Shown: positions 7,885 to 17,154 of the stretch, piece by piece
Position numbering within the stretch: the first letter of the stretch is position 1
Layout of the letters: each line of letters opens with the position of its first letter
Source of the DNA: Bradyrhizobium guangdongense
Lineage (GTDB): Bacteria > Pseudomonadota > Alphaproteobacteria > Rhizobiales > Xanthobacteraceae
DNA length: 60,682 nt
Assembly: GCF_006483445.1 (NCBI RefSeq)
Contig: NZ_PPPT01000157.1
Coordinates: 1 to 60,682, forward strand
Reading direction: 5' to 3'
Notes under the pieces: model-generated
The model's input: only the letters and a program-made list of their open reading frames with translations
Databases searched by the model: none
Told to the model about the DNA's origin: nothing
Made by a program: the position numbers and the translations under genes

Positions 7885-9339
7885 TCATCGCTCGTGCAGG
7901 ACCTCCTGGCTGTAGCGGCGCAGTGGCGACAGCAGATAGCTCAGGACCGTGCGTGTCCCGGTCCTGATCTCGGCCGTCACGGCCATGCCGGGTGACAGAT
8001 TGACCGCGCGACCGTCGACCTGCATCTGGGTACGATCAAGCGAAATACGCGCGCTGTAGCTCAGCTCTTGGCCGTTCGGCTCGCTGCTGTCTCGCTCGTT
8101 GCCCAGCGCACGGTTGCTTGGATGATCCATCGGCCGCTCTCGAATGATCGCGTCATGGGAGACGCCGAGCACGGTGCCGTGCAGCAGGCCGTAGCGGGTG
8201 AAGTTGAAGGTGTCGATCTTGACCTCGGCGCTCTGCCCGGCCTCGACGAAGCCGATGTCGCGGTTCGAGATCATGGCTTCGATTTCGAGCTGGCTGTCGC
8301 TCGGAACGATCACGAGCAGCGACTGCGCCGGGGTCACGACGCCGCCGACCGTATGGATCGAAAGTTGCTGGACGATGCCATCGACCGGTGCGGTGAGCCG
8401 CTGCAGGCTGGTCCTCTGCGTGGCCTTGATCAAGTCCATGGCGAGGCCATTGGCCTTCTGCTCGCTCTTGGTAAGATCGTCCGAGAGCGAGCGTCTGAAT
8501 TCGGCGCTCGCCTGGGCCCGTGTCTCCTGGATCGCCGCGACCGCGGCGTCCGTCTCACGCAGATGGCTTTTCTGGATGCTCAACTCTTCCTGCTGGTCGA
8601 CCAGGAGCTGCAGCACCTCGTAATAGGTCAGCTTGGAGCCGATCTCCTTCTCCATCAGCGTCTTGCGGATGTCGACGCGCTGCTGGATCACCGGAATGAG
8701 CTGTTCGAGCTTGTGGATGGCCGCGAGCGTGGTTTCGTGCTCGGCTTCCTTCTGCCCTTGTTGCCGCGCCAGCGCTGCGACCTTGGCGCGATGCTCGTTG
8801 ATTTGGCTGATCAGAAGCTGGCGCTGGGTCGCCACCAGCACGGGATCGGCATCGGTGGGCGCGACGAGATCGATGGTCCCGCGGTCTCCGCTTGCGAGTG
8901 CGGCGCGCAGCCGTGCGATATTGAGCTGCTCGGCGCGGAGATCGTCGCTGAGGTGATCGCGGTCGGCGGCATTGACGGTGGGATCGAGCTCGATCAGCAC
9001 GTCGCCCGCCCTGACGGTCTGGCCATCCAGCACGCGGATGGCATGGACCACGCCGGTCTCGAACGGCTGAACCACCTTGCTGCGTCCGCTTGATACGACC
9101 TTGCCCGGTGCCGACGCGACGATGTCGATCGTGCCCCAGGCCGCCCAAGCCAGCGCCACGCAGAACAGTGCGATGACCGTCGCCGCGATGCTGCGGCCGA
9201 TCGGCGAGGGCGGGCTGTCCATCACCTCGAGGGCTGCAGGCAGGAAGGCCAGCTCTTGCGTCGCCCTGCCGCTCGACTGGCGAAACGGGACGACGTTGGG
9301 TTTGACCGTCGCGGCGGCCGCTGGATTAGCCGACCTCAT
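7885..9339 (-). CDS. HlyD-family type I secretion periplasmic adaptor
   Basis: 484 aa with a short cytoplasmic N-terminus and one membrane segment near residues 48-70 (IAATVIALFCVALAWAAWG). The HlyD lipoyl-type half-motif (ASAPGKVVSSGRSKVVQPFE) follows, then a long helical hairpin region and a C-terminal beta-barrel domain (GMAVTAEIRTGTRTVLSYLL). GGGAGGGCTCC precedes the ATG. The gene overlaps the upstream ABC exporter gene by 14 bp. It links the inner-membrane exporter to an outer-membrane TolC-type channel, which is not encoded in this window. Confidence 0.94.
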   Translation of the reverse strand: MRSANPAAAATVKPNVVPFRQSSGRATQELAFLPAALEVMDSPPSPIGRSIAATVIALFCVALAWAAWGTIDIVASAPGKVVSSGRSKVVQPFETGVVHAIRVLDGQTVRAGDVLIELDPTVNAADRDHLSDDLRAEQLNIARLRAALASGDRGTIDLVAPTDADPVLVATQRQLLISQINEHRAKVAALARQQGQKEAEHETTLAAIHKLEQLIPVIQQRVDIRKTLMEKEIGSKLTYYEVLQLLVDQQEELSIQKSHLRETDAAVAAIQETRAQASAEFRRSLSDDLTKSEQKANGLAMDLIKATQRTSLQRLTAPVDGIVQQLSIHTVGGVVTPAQSLLVIVPSDSQLEIEAMISNRDIGFVEAGQSAEVKIDTFNFTRYGLLHGTVLGVSHDAIIRERPMDHPSNRALGNERDSSEPNGQELSYSARISLDRTQMQVDGRAVNLSPGMAVTAEIRTGTRTVLSYLLSPLRRYSQEVLHER

Positions 9340-11476
9340 GGAGCCCTCCCTGGAGACGATAGAGCGCGGAATAGGGACCGCCGTTCCTGATCAGCACCTC
9401 GTGGGAGCCGTCCTCGACCAGCCGGCCACGCTCGAGCGTGAAGATGCGGTCGGCGCCGCGCACGGTGGAGAGTCGGTGCGCGATGATCAGCACCGTGCGC
9501 CCTCGCGCGATCTCCTTCATGTTCTGCTGGATGATGCGCTCGCTCTCGTAGTCGAGGGCGCTGGTGGCTTCGTCAAAGATCAGGACTTTTGGATCGGTGA
9601 CGAGAGCGCGGGCGATCGCAAGGCGCTGCCGCTGGCCGCCTGACAGCGTCGAGCCGCGCTCGCCGACCGCGGTGTCGTAGCCCTCGGGCAGCTCCAGGAT
9701 GAAGTCGTGCGCGCCGGCAAGCTTTGCTGCGGCGATGACGCGTTCCATCGACATCGCCGGATCGGTCAGCGCGATGTTGTCGCGGACGGTGGCGTTGAAC
9801 AGCACGTTCTCCTGCAGCACGACGCCGATCTGCCGCCGCAGCCATGCGGGGTCGGCCATCACGACATCCATGCCGTCGATCAGGACGCGGCCGCCCTGCG
9901 GCACGTACAGCCGCTGCACCAGCTTTGCAAACGTGCTCTTGCCGGAGCCCGACGGGCCGACGATGCCGACAGTCTGTCCGGCCGGCACGTCGAACGACAC
10001 GTCGTTCAGCACCTCCTGACCGTCGACGCGGTAGCGAAAGCTGACATGGTCGAAGCGGATGCGGCCCTCGATGGCGGGCAGCGCCGCACGCGCGGCCGCA
10101 TAGGTTGGCTCGGGCGTGGTGTTGAGGATGTCGCCGAGTCGGGCAATCGATAGCCGCGCCTGGTGAAAGTCCTGCCAGAGCTGCGCCAGCCGCAACACCG
10201 GCGTGCTCACCCGGCTTGCCAGGATATTGAAGGCCACGAGCTCGCCGACCGACATGCCGCCGCCGATCACGAGACGCGCGCCGAAATAAAGGATCAGCGC
10301 AGTGACGACCTTGCTCACGAACTGCACGAGCTGGCTTGCGGTATTGCCGAGGCTCAGGACGCGGAAGCTCGACGAGACGTAACCGGCGAGCTGCTCTTCC
10401 CAGCGCCGCTGCATCTGCGGCTCGACCGCCATCGCCTTCAGCGTCTCGATGCCGGTGACGCTTTCGACCAGGAACGCCTGGTTCTCGGCGCCGCGCCGGA
10501 ATTTTTCGTCGAGCCGCTGGCGGAACAGCGGTGCCGCCACGGCTGATATCGCGATGTAGAACGGGAACGAGGCCAGCACGATCGCGGTCAGCAGCGGCGA
10601 ATAGGCAAACATGACCGCGAGGAAGACCGAGGTGAAGAGGAGGTCGATGACGAGCGTCAGCGCCGAGCTGGTCAGGAAGTTGCGGATGTTCTCGAGCTCG
10701 CGCACCCGCGCGACGGAATCGCCGACCCGCCGTGCCTGGAAGTAGGACATCGGCAGCGCCAGCAAATGCCGGAACAGCCGCGCGCCGAGCTCGACGTCGA
10801 TCCGGTTGGTCGTGTGCGCGAACAGATAGGTCCGCATGATGCCGAGTACCGTCTCGAACACTGAGATGGTCACGAGGCCGATCACCAGCACGTCGAGGGT
10901 CGTCACCGAACGATGCACCAGCACCTTGTCGATCACGACCTGGAAGAACAGCGGCGAGACCAGGGAGAAGAGCTGGAGAAAGAACGAGGCGACCAGGACC
11001 TCGCCGAGCAGGCGTCGGTATTTGCCCATCGCGCTCAGGAACCAGGTGATGTCGAAACGTCTGGAGAGGTCGGAAAGGCCGACCCGGCGCGTCATCAGGA
11101 TGAGGCCGCCATCCCAGATCGCGTCGAGCTCGGCGCGCGTCATCAGCCGGGGACGCGGCTCCTGCGGCGGCTGAACCAGCACCTTCTCGATGCCCGCCTC
11201 GTCGCCAGCCTTGGCGACCACCATGAAGCTGCCATCGCGCAGCATGGCGATGGCGGGTAGGGGCGTCTTCATCAGGCGTGGCCAGTCACTGCGGGCGGTG
11301 CGCGCCTTCAGTCCAAGATCCCTGGCGCACCGGAGGATCTCCGGTGCGCCGAGGGAGGTCGTTCCCAGCCGATGCCTGATCTGCTCGCGATCGGCCGGGA
11401 CGTTCTGGAGGTGGAGTAACGTCAGGAGCGCGTTGAGCCCGGACTCGTCGCTTCCTGTCTCACGATCGGTCGTCAT
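9326..11476 (-). CDS. Type I secretion ABC transporter (permease-ATPase) with C39-like domain
   Basis: 716 aa, the usual length for HlyB-type exporters. Residues 1-130 form a C39 peptidase-like domain without the catalytic Cys, as in RTX exporters where it only docks substrate. Six membrane helices follow (about 150-430), then an ATPase with Walker A GPSGSGKST, signature LSGGQRQRLAIARAL, Walker B VLIFDEATSALD and the IIAHRLS H-loop. It lies between the RTX gene (30 bp upstream) and the HlyD gene (14-bp overlap), so the RTX protein is the obvious cargo. Confidence 0.95.
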   Translation of the reverse strand: MTTDRETGSDESGLNALLTLLHLQNVPADREQIRHRLGTTSLGAPEILRCARDLGLKARTARSDWPRLMKTPLPAIAMLRDGSFMVVAKAGDEAGIEKVLVQPPQEPRPRLMTRAELDAIWDGGLILMTRRVGLSDLSRRFDITWFLSAMGKYRRLLGEVLVASFFLQLFSLVSPLFFQVVIDKVLVHRSVTTLDVLVIGLVTISVFETVLGIMRTYLFAHTTNRIDVELGARLFRHLLALPMSYFQARRVGDSVARVRELENIRNFLTSSALTLVIDLLFTSVFLAVMFAYSPLLTAIVLASFPFYIAISAVAAPLFRQRLDEKFRRGAENQAFLVESVTGIETLKAMAVEPQMQRRWEEQLAGYVSSSFRVLSLGNTASQLVQFVSKVVTALILYFGARLVIGGGMSVGELVAFNILASRVSTPVLRLAQLWQDFHQARLSIARLGDILNTTPEPTYAAARAALPAIEGRIRFDHVSFRYRVDGQEVLNDVSFDVPAGQTVGIVGPSGSGKSTFAKLVQRLYVPQGGRVLIDGMDVVMADPAWLRRQIGVVLQENVLFNATVRDNIALTDPAMSMERVIAAAKLAGAHDFILELPEGYDTAVGERGSTLSGGQRQRLAIARALVTDPKVLIFDEATSALDYESERIIQQNMKEIARGRTVLIIAHRLSTVRGADRIFTLERGRLVEDGSHEVLIRNGGPYSALYRLQGGLHEVG

Positions 11477-11506
11477 CTGGTTTCTCCGGAACGCTGGCGG
11501 ACGTGA

Positions 11507-14353
11507 TCAGGCGTGCTGCGGCGGTGCCAGCACCGGCGCTTCCGTCTGATGCGGCTCGACCATCGGCATTCCGCCAGGGCCGCCGCTTGCGACAAAGCTG
11601 CCGGCCATTGCCTGGCTGAGCAGCGTCGCGCTTGCGACTGGAGCGAATCCATTGATCACGACGTTGTCGCCCGGTCCGCCGTCAAGGACGTCGACCCCGC
11701 CGCCGCCGAGCAGCACGTCGTCACCATTGCCGCCGCTCAGCACGTCATTGCCGGCGCTGCCGATCAGGACGTCGTCGCCGTCGCCGCCGTTTGCGACGAG
11801 CTGGAGACCGCTGTTGCCGAGACCGGACGCCGTGATGACGTCGTCGCCGCCGAGTCCGTTGATGACGAGACGATCACCCACGCCGAAGTTGGAGATTTTC
11901 ACCTCTTCCTTCAGGCCGGTCACGGTGACGACGCCGTTGTTGTTGGTCACGGTGATGACGTCGTCGCCCGCGGTCGCGTTGAGGACGACCGTATCCGCCG
12001 CGCCATCGCCGGCGCCGAGGTCGAGATCGACCTCGTTCACATTGGTGCCGGTGAGGTCGTTGACGTTGATGGTGTCGGCGCCGCCGAGCGCATTGAACTG
12101 GATGCGCTCGACGCCGTTCAGGTCCATGGCGATGTTGGCGACGTCCCGGGTGAAGAGAGCCCGGCTGCCATTGGCGGAGATATTGATATTCTCCGCGATG
12201 TTTGCGCCGTTGAACCTGAGCGTATCGGTGCCGCCCTGGCCTTCGACGATGTCGCTGCCGTCGCCGGGATTCCAGACGAAGGTGTCGTCACCTGCACCGA
12301 GACGGGCCACGTCGTTGCCGCGCCCGCCGAACACGGTATCGTTGCCGGCGCTGCCGGTGATGCTGTCGTCGCCGTCGCCGCCATTGATCGTGAGGTTGGC
12401 GAGTTGCCCCGCCTTGATCATCGACGCATCGATCACGTCATTGCCGCCGAGACCGTTGACGGTCATGGAGTCCTCGGCGCCGACATTGGTGACAGTGACC
12501 TGTTCGGTCAGGCCTTTGACCAGGACCGAGCTGCCGCTGCTGACGAGGTTGATGTGATCGTCACCAGCCGTGCCGTTGACCGTGACGGAGTCGGCCGCCC
12601 CGTCGGTCCCGGCGCCGCCGGGGTTGCCGCCGAGATCGATGGTCACGCGCTGGACGCCGGTGCCGGTGAGGTCGTTGAGCGTGATCTGGTCCGCCCCGCC
12701 GGTCGCGTTGAGCTGAAGACGCTCGACGGCGTTGAGGTCCATCGTGATATTACCGACGTCGCGGAACAGGCGCACCCGGCTGCCATTGGCCGAGATGTCC
12801 ATGTGTTCGGCGGCATTGGAGCCGTTGAAGACGAGTGTGTCGGTGCCGTCGCCACCTTCCACGACGTCGCTGCCGTCACCGGGATTCCAGGTGAAGGTAT
12901 CGTTGCCGGCGCCGAGGAGGGCAATGTCGTTGCCCATCCCGCCGTTCACGACGTCGTTGCCGTCACCGCCGATCAGGAGATCGTCGCCTCGGCTGCCGGT
13001 GATGGTGTCGTTGCCGGTGCCGCCGTCGATGGTCAGGCCGATCACGCCGGCCGACACCGTCGAAGCATCGATCATGTCGTTGCCGCCGAGACCCTGGATC
13101 ACCAGGCGATCGCCGGACTCGACGTTGCTCAGCGTGACGACTTCCTGCAGGCCGCTGACGGTCACCGTGGTGCCGGTGGCGGTCACCTGGATGTGGTTGG
13201 CACCGCCGGTGCCGTTGACGGTCACGGTGTCGCTCGCGCCGTCGCCCTGCGTGCCGCCGCTCGCGCCGAGATCGATCCCGACATCAGTCACGCCGGTACC
13301 GGTGAGGTTGTCGACGAGGATATTGTCGGCACCGCCGAGCGCGTTGAACTGGATCTGCTCGACCTTCGTCAGGTCCATCGTGATATTGGCAACGTCGCGC
13401 GTGAATCTGGCGTGACTTCCGTTCGCCGTGATCGCGATCTTCTCGCTGATGTTCGCGCCGTTGAACACGAGCTTGTCGATGCCGTCGCCACCGTCGACGA
13501 TATCGCTGCCGTCACCGGGATTCCAGATGAAGGTGTCGTCGCCGCTGCCGAGCTGCGCGGTGTCGTTGCCGCGCCCGCCGGCGACGATGTCGTTGCCGTT
13601 GCCGCCGATCAGCAGGTCGTTGCCGTCGCCGCCGGTGATCCTGTCGTTGCCGTCACCGCCATCGAGCGTGAGCTGGATCAGGCTGGCAAGGCCGTTGCTT
13701 GCCGTGATGACGTCGTCGCCGCCATTGGCGTGGACCACGAGATTCTCGGTGGTGCCGATATCGAGGGAGAACGGCGCCGGGGTGACGCGGTCGAAGCGCA
13801 CGCGCGTGCCGTTGGGGGTGATCGTAAAAGTCTCGGCGCCGTTGCCGCCATTGACCTCGGCCGTGTCGGTTCCGTCGCCGCCTTCGAACAGGTCGGTGCC
13901 GCCGCCGGGATTCCAGATCATCCGGTCATTGCCGGCCTCGCCAAAGACCTGGTCGTCGCCGGTGCCGCCGTCCAGGGTGTCGTTGCCGGCACCGCCGAAC
14001 AGCAGGTCGTTGCCGCCCTGGCCCCTGAGCGTATCGTTGCCGGCCTGGCCGAACAGCATGTCCGCGCTCGAGCCGCCGATCAGCGTGTCATTGCCTGTGC
14101 CGCCGAACAGATGCGCCGATGGCAACGCGCCATTGGCTTCATTCAGCGAGATCGTATCGTCGCCGGCCTGACCGAACACGTCGATCTCGGCGGTGTTGGC
14201 GACGGTCGGCTTGTCGCCGAGAATGGACCCGGCACCGCCATTGACGAGAATATTGCCGGCTGCGTCGCGGCTGGTCACGATGGAGTTACCGAGGGCGTCG
14301 CCGAACTCCGTCAGCAAGCCGGTGTTTTTGGAAAATACTGCCGTGGTCGCCAT
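11507..14353 (-). CDS. RTX-type calcium-binding repeat protein, type I secretion substrate
   Basis: 948 aa, acidic and Gly/Asp/Asn-rich, no signal peptide, as expected for type I cargo. Many GGxGxDxL nonapeptides (for example GGTGNDTLIGG, GGDGNDLLIGG, GGNGDDVLLGG) bind calcium. Beyond this, three long modules of about 206 residues (roughly 260-470, 471-676, 677-880) repeat the same order: TFxWNPGDGSD, DTLxFNG, NGSxxRFxRD, NITMDL, FNAxGGAD. A shorter variant lies at 130-255. An AAGGATGAAATGCA stretch precedes the ATG. No catalytic domain is recognisable, so a surface or matrix adhesin-like role is more likely than a toxin. The C-terminus ends in a Pro/His-rich tail. Confidence 0.92.
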   Translation of the reverse strand: MATTAVFSKNTGLLTEFGDALGNSIVTSRDAAGNILVNGGAGSILGDKPTVANTAEIDVFGQAGDDTISLNEANGALPSAHLFGGTGNDTLIGGSSADMLFGQAGNDTLRGQGGNDLLFGGAGNDTLDGGTGDDQVFGEAGNDRMIWNPGGGTDLFEGGDGTDTAEVNGGNGAETFTITPNGTRVRFDRVTPAPFSLDIGTTENLVVHANGGDDVITASNGLASLIQLTLDGGDGNDRITGGDGNDLLIGGNGNDIVAGGRGNDTAQLGSGDDTFIWNPGDGSDIVDGGDGIDKLVFNGANISEKIAITANGSHARFTRDVANITMDLTKVEQIQFNALGGADNILVDNLTGTGVTDVGIDLGASGGTQGDGASDTVTVNGTGGANHIQVTATGTTVTVSGLQEVVTLSNVESGDRLVIQGLGGNDMIDASTVSAGVIGLTIDGGTGNDTITGSRGDDLLIGGDGNDVVNGGMGNDIALLGAGNDTFTWNPGDGSDVVEGGDGTDTLVFNGSNAAEHMDISANGSRVRLFRDVGNITMDLNAVERLQLNATGGADQITLNDLTGTGVQRVTIDLGGNPGGAGTDGAADSVTVNGTAGDDHINLVSSGSSVLVKGLTEQVTVTNVGAEDSMTVNGLGGNDVIDASMIKAGQLANLTINGGDGDDSITGSAGNDTVFGGRGNDVARLGAGDDTFVWNPGDGSDIVEGQGGTDTLRFNGANIAENINISANGSRALFTRDVANIAMDLNGVERIQFNALGGADTINVNDLTGTNVNEVDLDLGAGDGAADTVVLNATAGDDVITVTNNNGVVTVTGLKEEVKISNFGVGDRLVINGLGGDDVITASGLGNSGLQLVANGGDGDDVLIGSAGNDVLSGGNGDDVLLGGGGVDVLDGGPGDNVVINGFAPVASATLLSQAMAGSFVASGGPGGMPMVEPHQTEAPVLAPPQHA

Positions 14354-14681
14354 TGCATTTCATCCTTTAAACAAATCGAGCCCCGTGCACCGATGCTAGG
14401 TGGCGGCCAATGGCGGTGTCCTCACGCTAAGCTTGAGAGCGGCGTGATTTTTCGGAAGGAAGCTGTCCAGAATTTCTGGGGATGCCGTGCAGCATCACGG
14501 CCGCGTCATTCGCTGCCGGGACCGGTTCGCGATGGCGTGATTCACGCGCGGTCGCGAGAGCAGGCATTGGCTGCCGCTATTGCAGTCGCGCCGCGCTCGG
14601 AGCCGGTTCGATTCCGCGTGATGCTTTGCGCGACCGTGATAGCTGAGCTATGGAATAACCTGGGCGAAGAGGGGTTTCGGC
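14354..14681. other. Intergenic region between RTX gene and aspartate dehydrogenase gene
   Basis: This 328-bp gap separates two divergently transcribed genes and must hold both promoters. I see no convincing ORF, RNA gene or extended palindrome. An AT-richer patch (TTTAAACAAATCG, about 14365-14377) directly upstream of the RTX start is the best place for its promoter. Confidence 0.5.
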
Positions 14682-15503
14682 ATGGCTGAAGGTCGGCAGG
14701 AGAATTTGCGCGTTGCGATCGCGGGCCTCGGCTCGATCGGTACCAAGATCGCGCGCGAGCTCGATCGCGGCATCGAAGGCTTGGAGCTGTCAGCGGTCGC
14801 GGTGCGCGATCCTGCCAAGCATCAAGCGTTCCTGAACGGCCTCGGCCGTAAGCCCTCCGTTCTTGCCATCGACCAGCTCGGCGAAACCGCCGATATCGTC
14901 GTCGAATGTGCGCCGAGCAGCCAGCTCCGCGCTATCGTCGAGCCGGCGGTGAAGCGCGGCAAGACCGCTGTCGTCGTCAGCGTCGGCGCACTGCTCGAGA
15001 ACGGTGATCTCATCGACATCGCGCGCGCCAATGGCGGCCGCATCATTGTGCCGACCGGCGCGCTGATCGGGCTCGACGCGGTCGCGGCGGCTGCCGTCGG
15101 CACCATTCATTCGGTGAAGATGGTCACGCGCAAGCCGATCGACGGCCTGAAGGGCGCGCCCTTCATCGTCCAGAACAACATCGACATCGACGGACTGCGC
15201 GAGCCGCTAAAGCTGTTCGAAGGCACGGCGCGCGAGGCCGCGAAGGGCTTTCCCGCCAATCTGAATGTCGCGGTCGCGCTGTCGCTCGCGGGCATAGGAC
15301 CGGACAAGACGTCGGTGCAAATCTGGGCCGACCCAACCGTGACGCGCAATGTGCACCGCATCGAGGTGGAAGCGGATTCCGCGCGCTTCTCGATGTCGAT
15401 CGAGAACATCCCGTCGGAGAACCCCAAGACAGGGCTGATCACGGCATTGTCTGTCATAGCGCTGCTGCGCAAGCAGCGCGCCACGCTCAGCGTGGGCACC
15501 TAG
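14682..15503 (+). CDS. nadX: L-aspartate dehydrogenase
   Basis: 273 aa, the usual length for NadX-type aspartate dehydrogenases, which oxidise L-aspartate with NAD(P)+ to iminoaspartate. The N-terminal Rossmann motif is AGLGSIGTKIARELD. Family segments are DIVVECAPSSQLRAI, KTAVVVSVGALLENGDL, GGRIIVPTGALIGLDAV and KGFPANLNVAVALSLAG, followed by TSVQIWADPTVTRN and the C-terminal SENPKTGLITALSVIALL. A GAAGAGGGG stretch lies upstream of the ATG. No nadA/nadC neighbours are present, so a role in aspartate catabolism is as likely as NAD synthesis. Confidence 0.93.
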   Translation: MAEGRQENLRVAIAGLGSIGTKIARELDRGIEGLELSAVAVRDPAKHQAFLNGLGRKPSVLAIDQLGETADIVVECAPSSQLRAIVEPAVKRGKTAVVVSVGALLENGDLIDIARANGGRIIVPTGALIGLDAVAAAAVGTIHSVKMVTRKPIDGLKGAPFIVQNNIDIDGLREPLKLFEGTAREAAKGFPANLNVAVALSLAGIGPDKTSVQIWADPTVTRNVHRIEVEADSARFSMSIENIPSENPKTGLITALSVIALLRKQRATLSVGT

Positions 15504-15604
15504 ACCAACGTCGTAGGCGAGCCGCGAATTAGACAGCATACCCCGCATTCATACGGGGCAATTTGCCATGCCGTCGTCTTAGTTCGCCGACTACAATCCG
15601 GTTC

Positions 15605-15841
15605 ATGAGTAGCGAGTACGATCCTCAAGCGTTAGCCGTGGCCGCGATGAAGTTGGCCGTGGCGTCCGAAGGCCTCGAACGACATCGGCTGATCCGTTTC
15701 GCGCAGGCCTGGCACGAGATCGCGCGTGATCGCCACGGCCGCGGTCAGGCGCCGGTGACGCGCCAGATCACGTTACCGACGTCGTCGGCCACCAAGAGCG
15801 AGCCGTCGGGCCCGAGCGTCACGCCGACGGGCCGTCCGTAG
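15605..15841 (+). CDS. Small hypothetical ORF, possibly a degenerate remnant
   Basis: A 78-aa frame starting MSSEYDPQALAVAAMKLAVA. The first 45 residues look like a genuine amphipathic helical protein of a kind common in Bradyrhizobium, with short proteins ending in a Gln-Ala-Trp-type helix. The last 30 residues are Ser/Thr/Pro-rich and lie antisense to the 3' end of the sugar dehydrogenase gene, which looks like non-coding reading-through. No clear ribosome-binding site is visible. It may be a remnant whose original 3' end was lost. Confidence 0.35.
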   Translation: MSSEYDPQALAVAAMKLAVASEGLERHRLIRFAQAWHEIARDRHGRGQAPVTRQITLPTSSATKSEPSGPSVTPTGRP

Positions 15842-17046
15842 GACTCTTCCTCGTCCGGGGAGAGACAGCCCCACAGGATGTCGCGGGCCGGGCCAGACGG
15901 CTTTCCATTCTCGAACGGCACGAACACCACCTTGTAGCCGCTCAGCGTGCTCCGGTTCCACGAGCCGTGCTGGCCGATCGCCATGCCGTCCGGGAAGCCC
16001 GGCAGCGTGCCGGCCGGCATCCAGCACAGGCCGAGCGAGGCGGTATGGCCGCCGAGCGCATAGTCCGGCGTGATCGCCTTCGCGACCATTGCGGCATCCT
16101 GCGGCACGCGGTCGTCCACGGTCTGACCCCAGTAACAATACGGCCATCCGTAGAAGCCACCGTCGCGCACCGAGGTCAGATAGTCGGGCGGCGTCTCGTC
16201 GCCGAGGCCGTCGCGTTCGTTGACCACGGTCCAGAGCGTGCCGGTATTCGGCTCCCAGGCAAGACCCACCGGGTTGCGCAGGCCGCCGGCAAAAATGCGG
16301 CTCTGGCCGGTCGCGAGATCGAGCTCGTAGACCGCCGCGCGGCCTTGCTCGACCTCCATGCCCATCTCCGCGATGTTGCTGAGCGAGCCGACGCCGGCAT
16401 AGAGCTTCTTTCCGTCCGCGCTCGGTAGCAGGCTTCGCGTCCAGTGCCCGGAGGGCTTGAACGTGACGAGCTTCTTGCCCTGCGCGGTGATGCTGTCTGC
16501 GCCTGCGGCATAGGGGAAGGCCACCACGCCGTCGGTGTTGCCGACGTAGAAGGTGTCGCCGACCAGCGCCATGCCGAACGGCTGGCTCAACCCTTCCATG
16601 AAGGTACCGCGGTGCTCGGCAAAGCCGTCGCCGTCCTTGTCGCGCAGCAGTGTGATGCGGTTGGCGCTGACGCCCAGCGCGGCCGCGCGGCGCATCGTTG
16701 CCTGCATCGCAAGGTGAAACATGCTGCGGGCCGGCCCGGGAATCTGTGTTGCCTCCGCGATCAGCACGTCGCCATTGGGCATGACGTTGATCCAGCGCGG
16801 ATGGTCGAGGCCGGTCGCGAAGGCGTTGACCTTGAGGCCGGGCGCCACGGTCGGCTTCTGTCCCTCGCTCCAGCCGCGTGCCGTCGGCATCTTCAGCGTC
16901 GGCACCGCGCCCTGCGGCCTGGCGGCCGGAATCTCCGGCGCCTGGCCCCAGGCGGCCGTTTGGGGAACTCCCTGCATGCGCCGCCACACGACGGCGCAAG
17001 CGCCGATCAGCGCGACCACGCGCGCGAAAAAGCTCGAGAAATCCAT
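15745..17046 (-). CDS. PQQ-dependent sugar (sorbosone) dehydrogenase-like beta-propeller protein
   Basis: 433 aa from ATG 17046, which has AGGGGAAG seven bases upstream; the frame continues further upstream without support. A single hydrophobic segment near residues 5-20 acts as signal or anchor. The rest matches the soluble glucose/sorbosone dehydrogenase six-bladed propeller: HPRWINVMPNGDVLIAEA, DTFYVGNTDGVVAFPY, KKLYAGVGSLSNIAEMGM, GLRNPVGLAWEPNTGTLW, NERDGLGDETPPDYLTSV and GHTASLGLCWMPAGTLPG. It probably oxidises an aldose or sugar aldehyde in the periplasm with PQQ. No cytochrome partner is adjacent. Confidence 0.88.
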   Translation of the reverse strand: MDFSSFFARVVALIGACAVVWRRMQGVPQTAAWGQAPEIPAARPQGAVPTLKMPTARGWSEGQKPTVAPGLKVNAFATGLDHPRWINVMPNGDVLIAEATQIPGPARSMFHLAMQATMRRAAALGVSANRITLLRDKDGDGFAEHRGTFMEGLSQPFGMALVGDTFYVGNTDGVVAFPYAAGADSITAQGKKLVTFKPSGHWTRSLLPSADGKKLYAGVGSLSNIAEMGMEVEQGRAAVYELDLATGQSRIFAGGLRNPVGLAWEPNTGTLWTVVNERDGLGDETPPDYLTSVRDGGFYGWPYCYWGQTVDDRVPQDAAMVAKAITPDYALGGHTASLGLCWMPAGTLPGFPDGMAIGQHGSWNRSTLSGYKVVFVPFENGKPSGPARDILWGCLSPDEEESYGRPVGVTLGPDGSLLVADDVGNVIWRVTGA

Positions 17047-17154
17047 GTACTTCCCCTGTTGACCGCGCCTTCCGGCATCTTGGAGAGGGCAGGGCGCCCG
17101 GCGCGCATGACCGTAATCATACGATCTTACCGCGCGCAACCGAATCACCGAGAT

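Noticed and set aside
11600..14100. Regular short direct repeats suggestive of a CRISPR array
   Set aside because: They are in-frame codons for GGxGxDxL nonapeptides and vary in sequence and spacing; there are no unique spacers or cas genes.
11513..14689. A 1058-codon open frame on the plus strand, antisense to the RTX gene
   Set aside because: It follows from the repetitive Gly/Asp/Asn codons of the RTX gene in GC-rich DNA. Its product is Val/Ala/Asp-rich low-complexity sequence without domains, and the minus-strand RTX frame explains the region fully.
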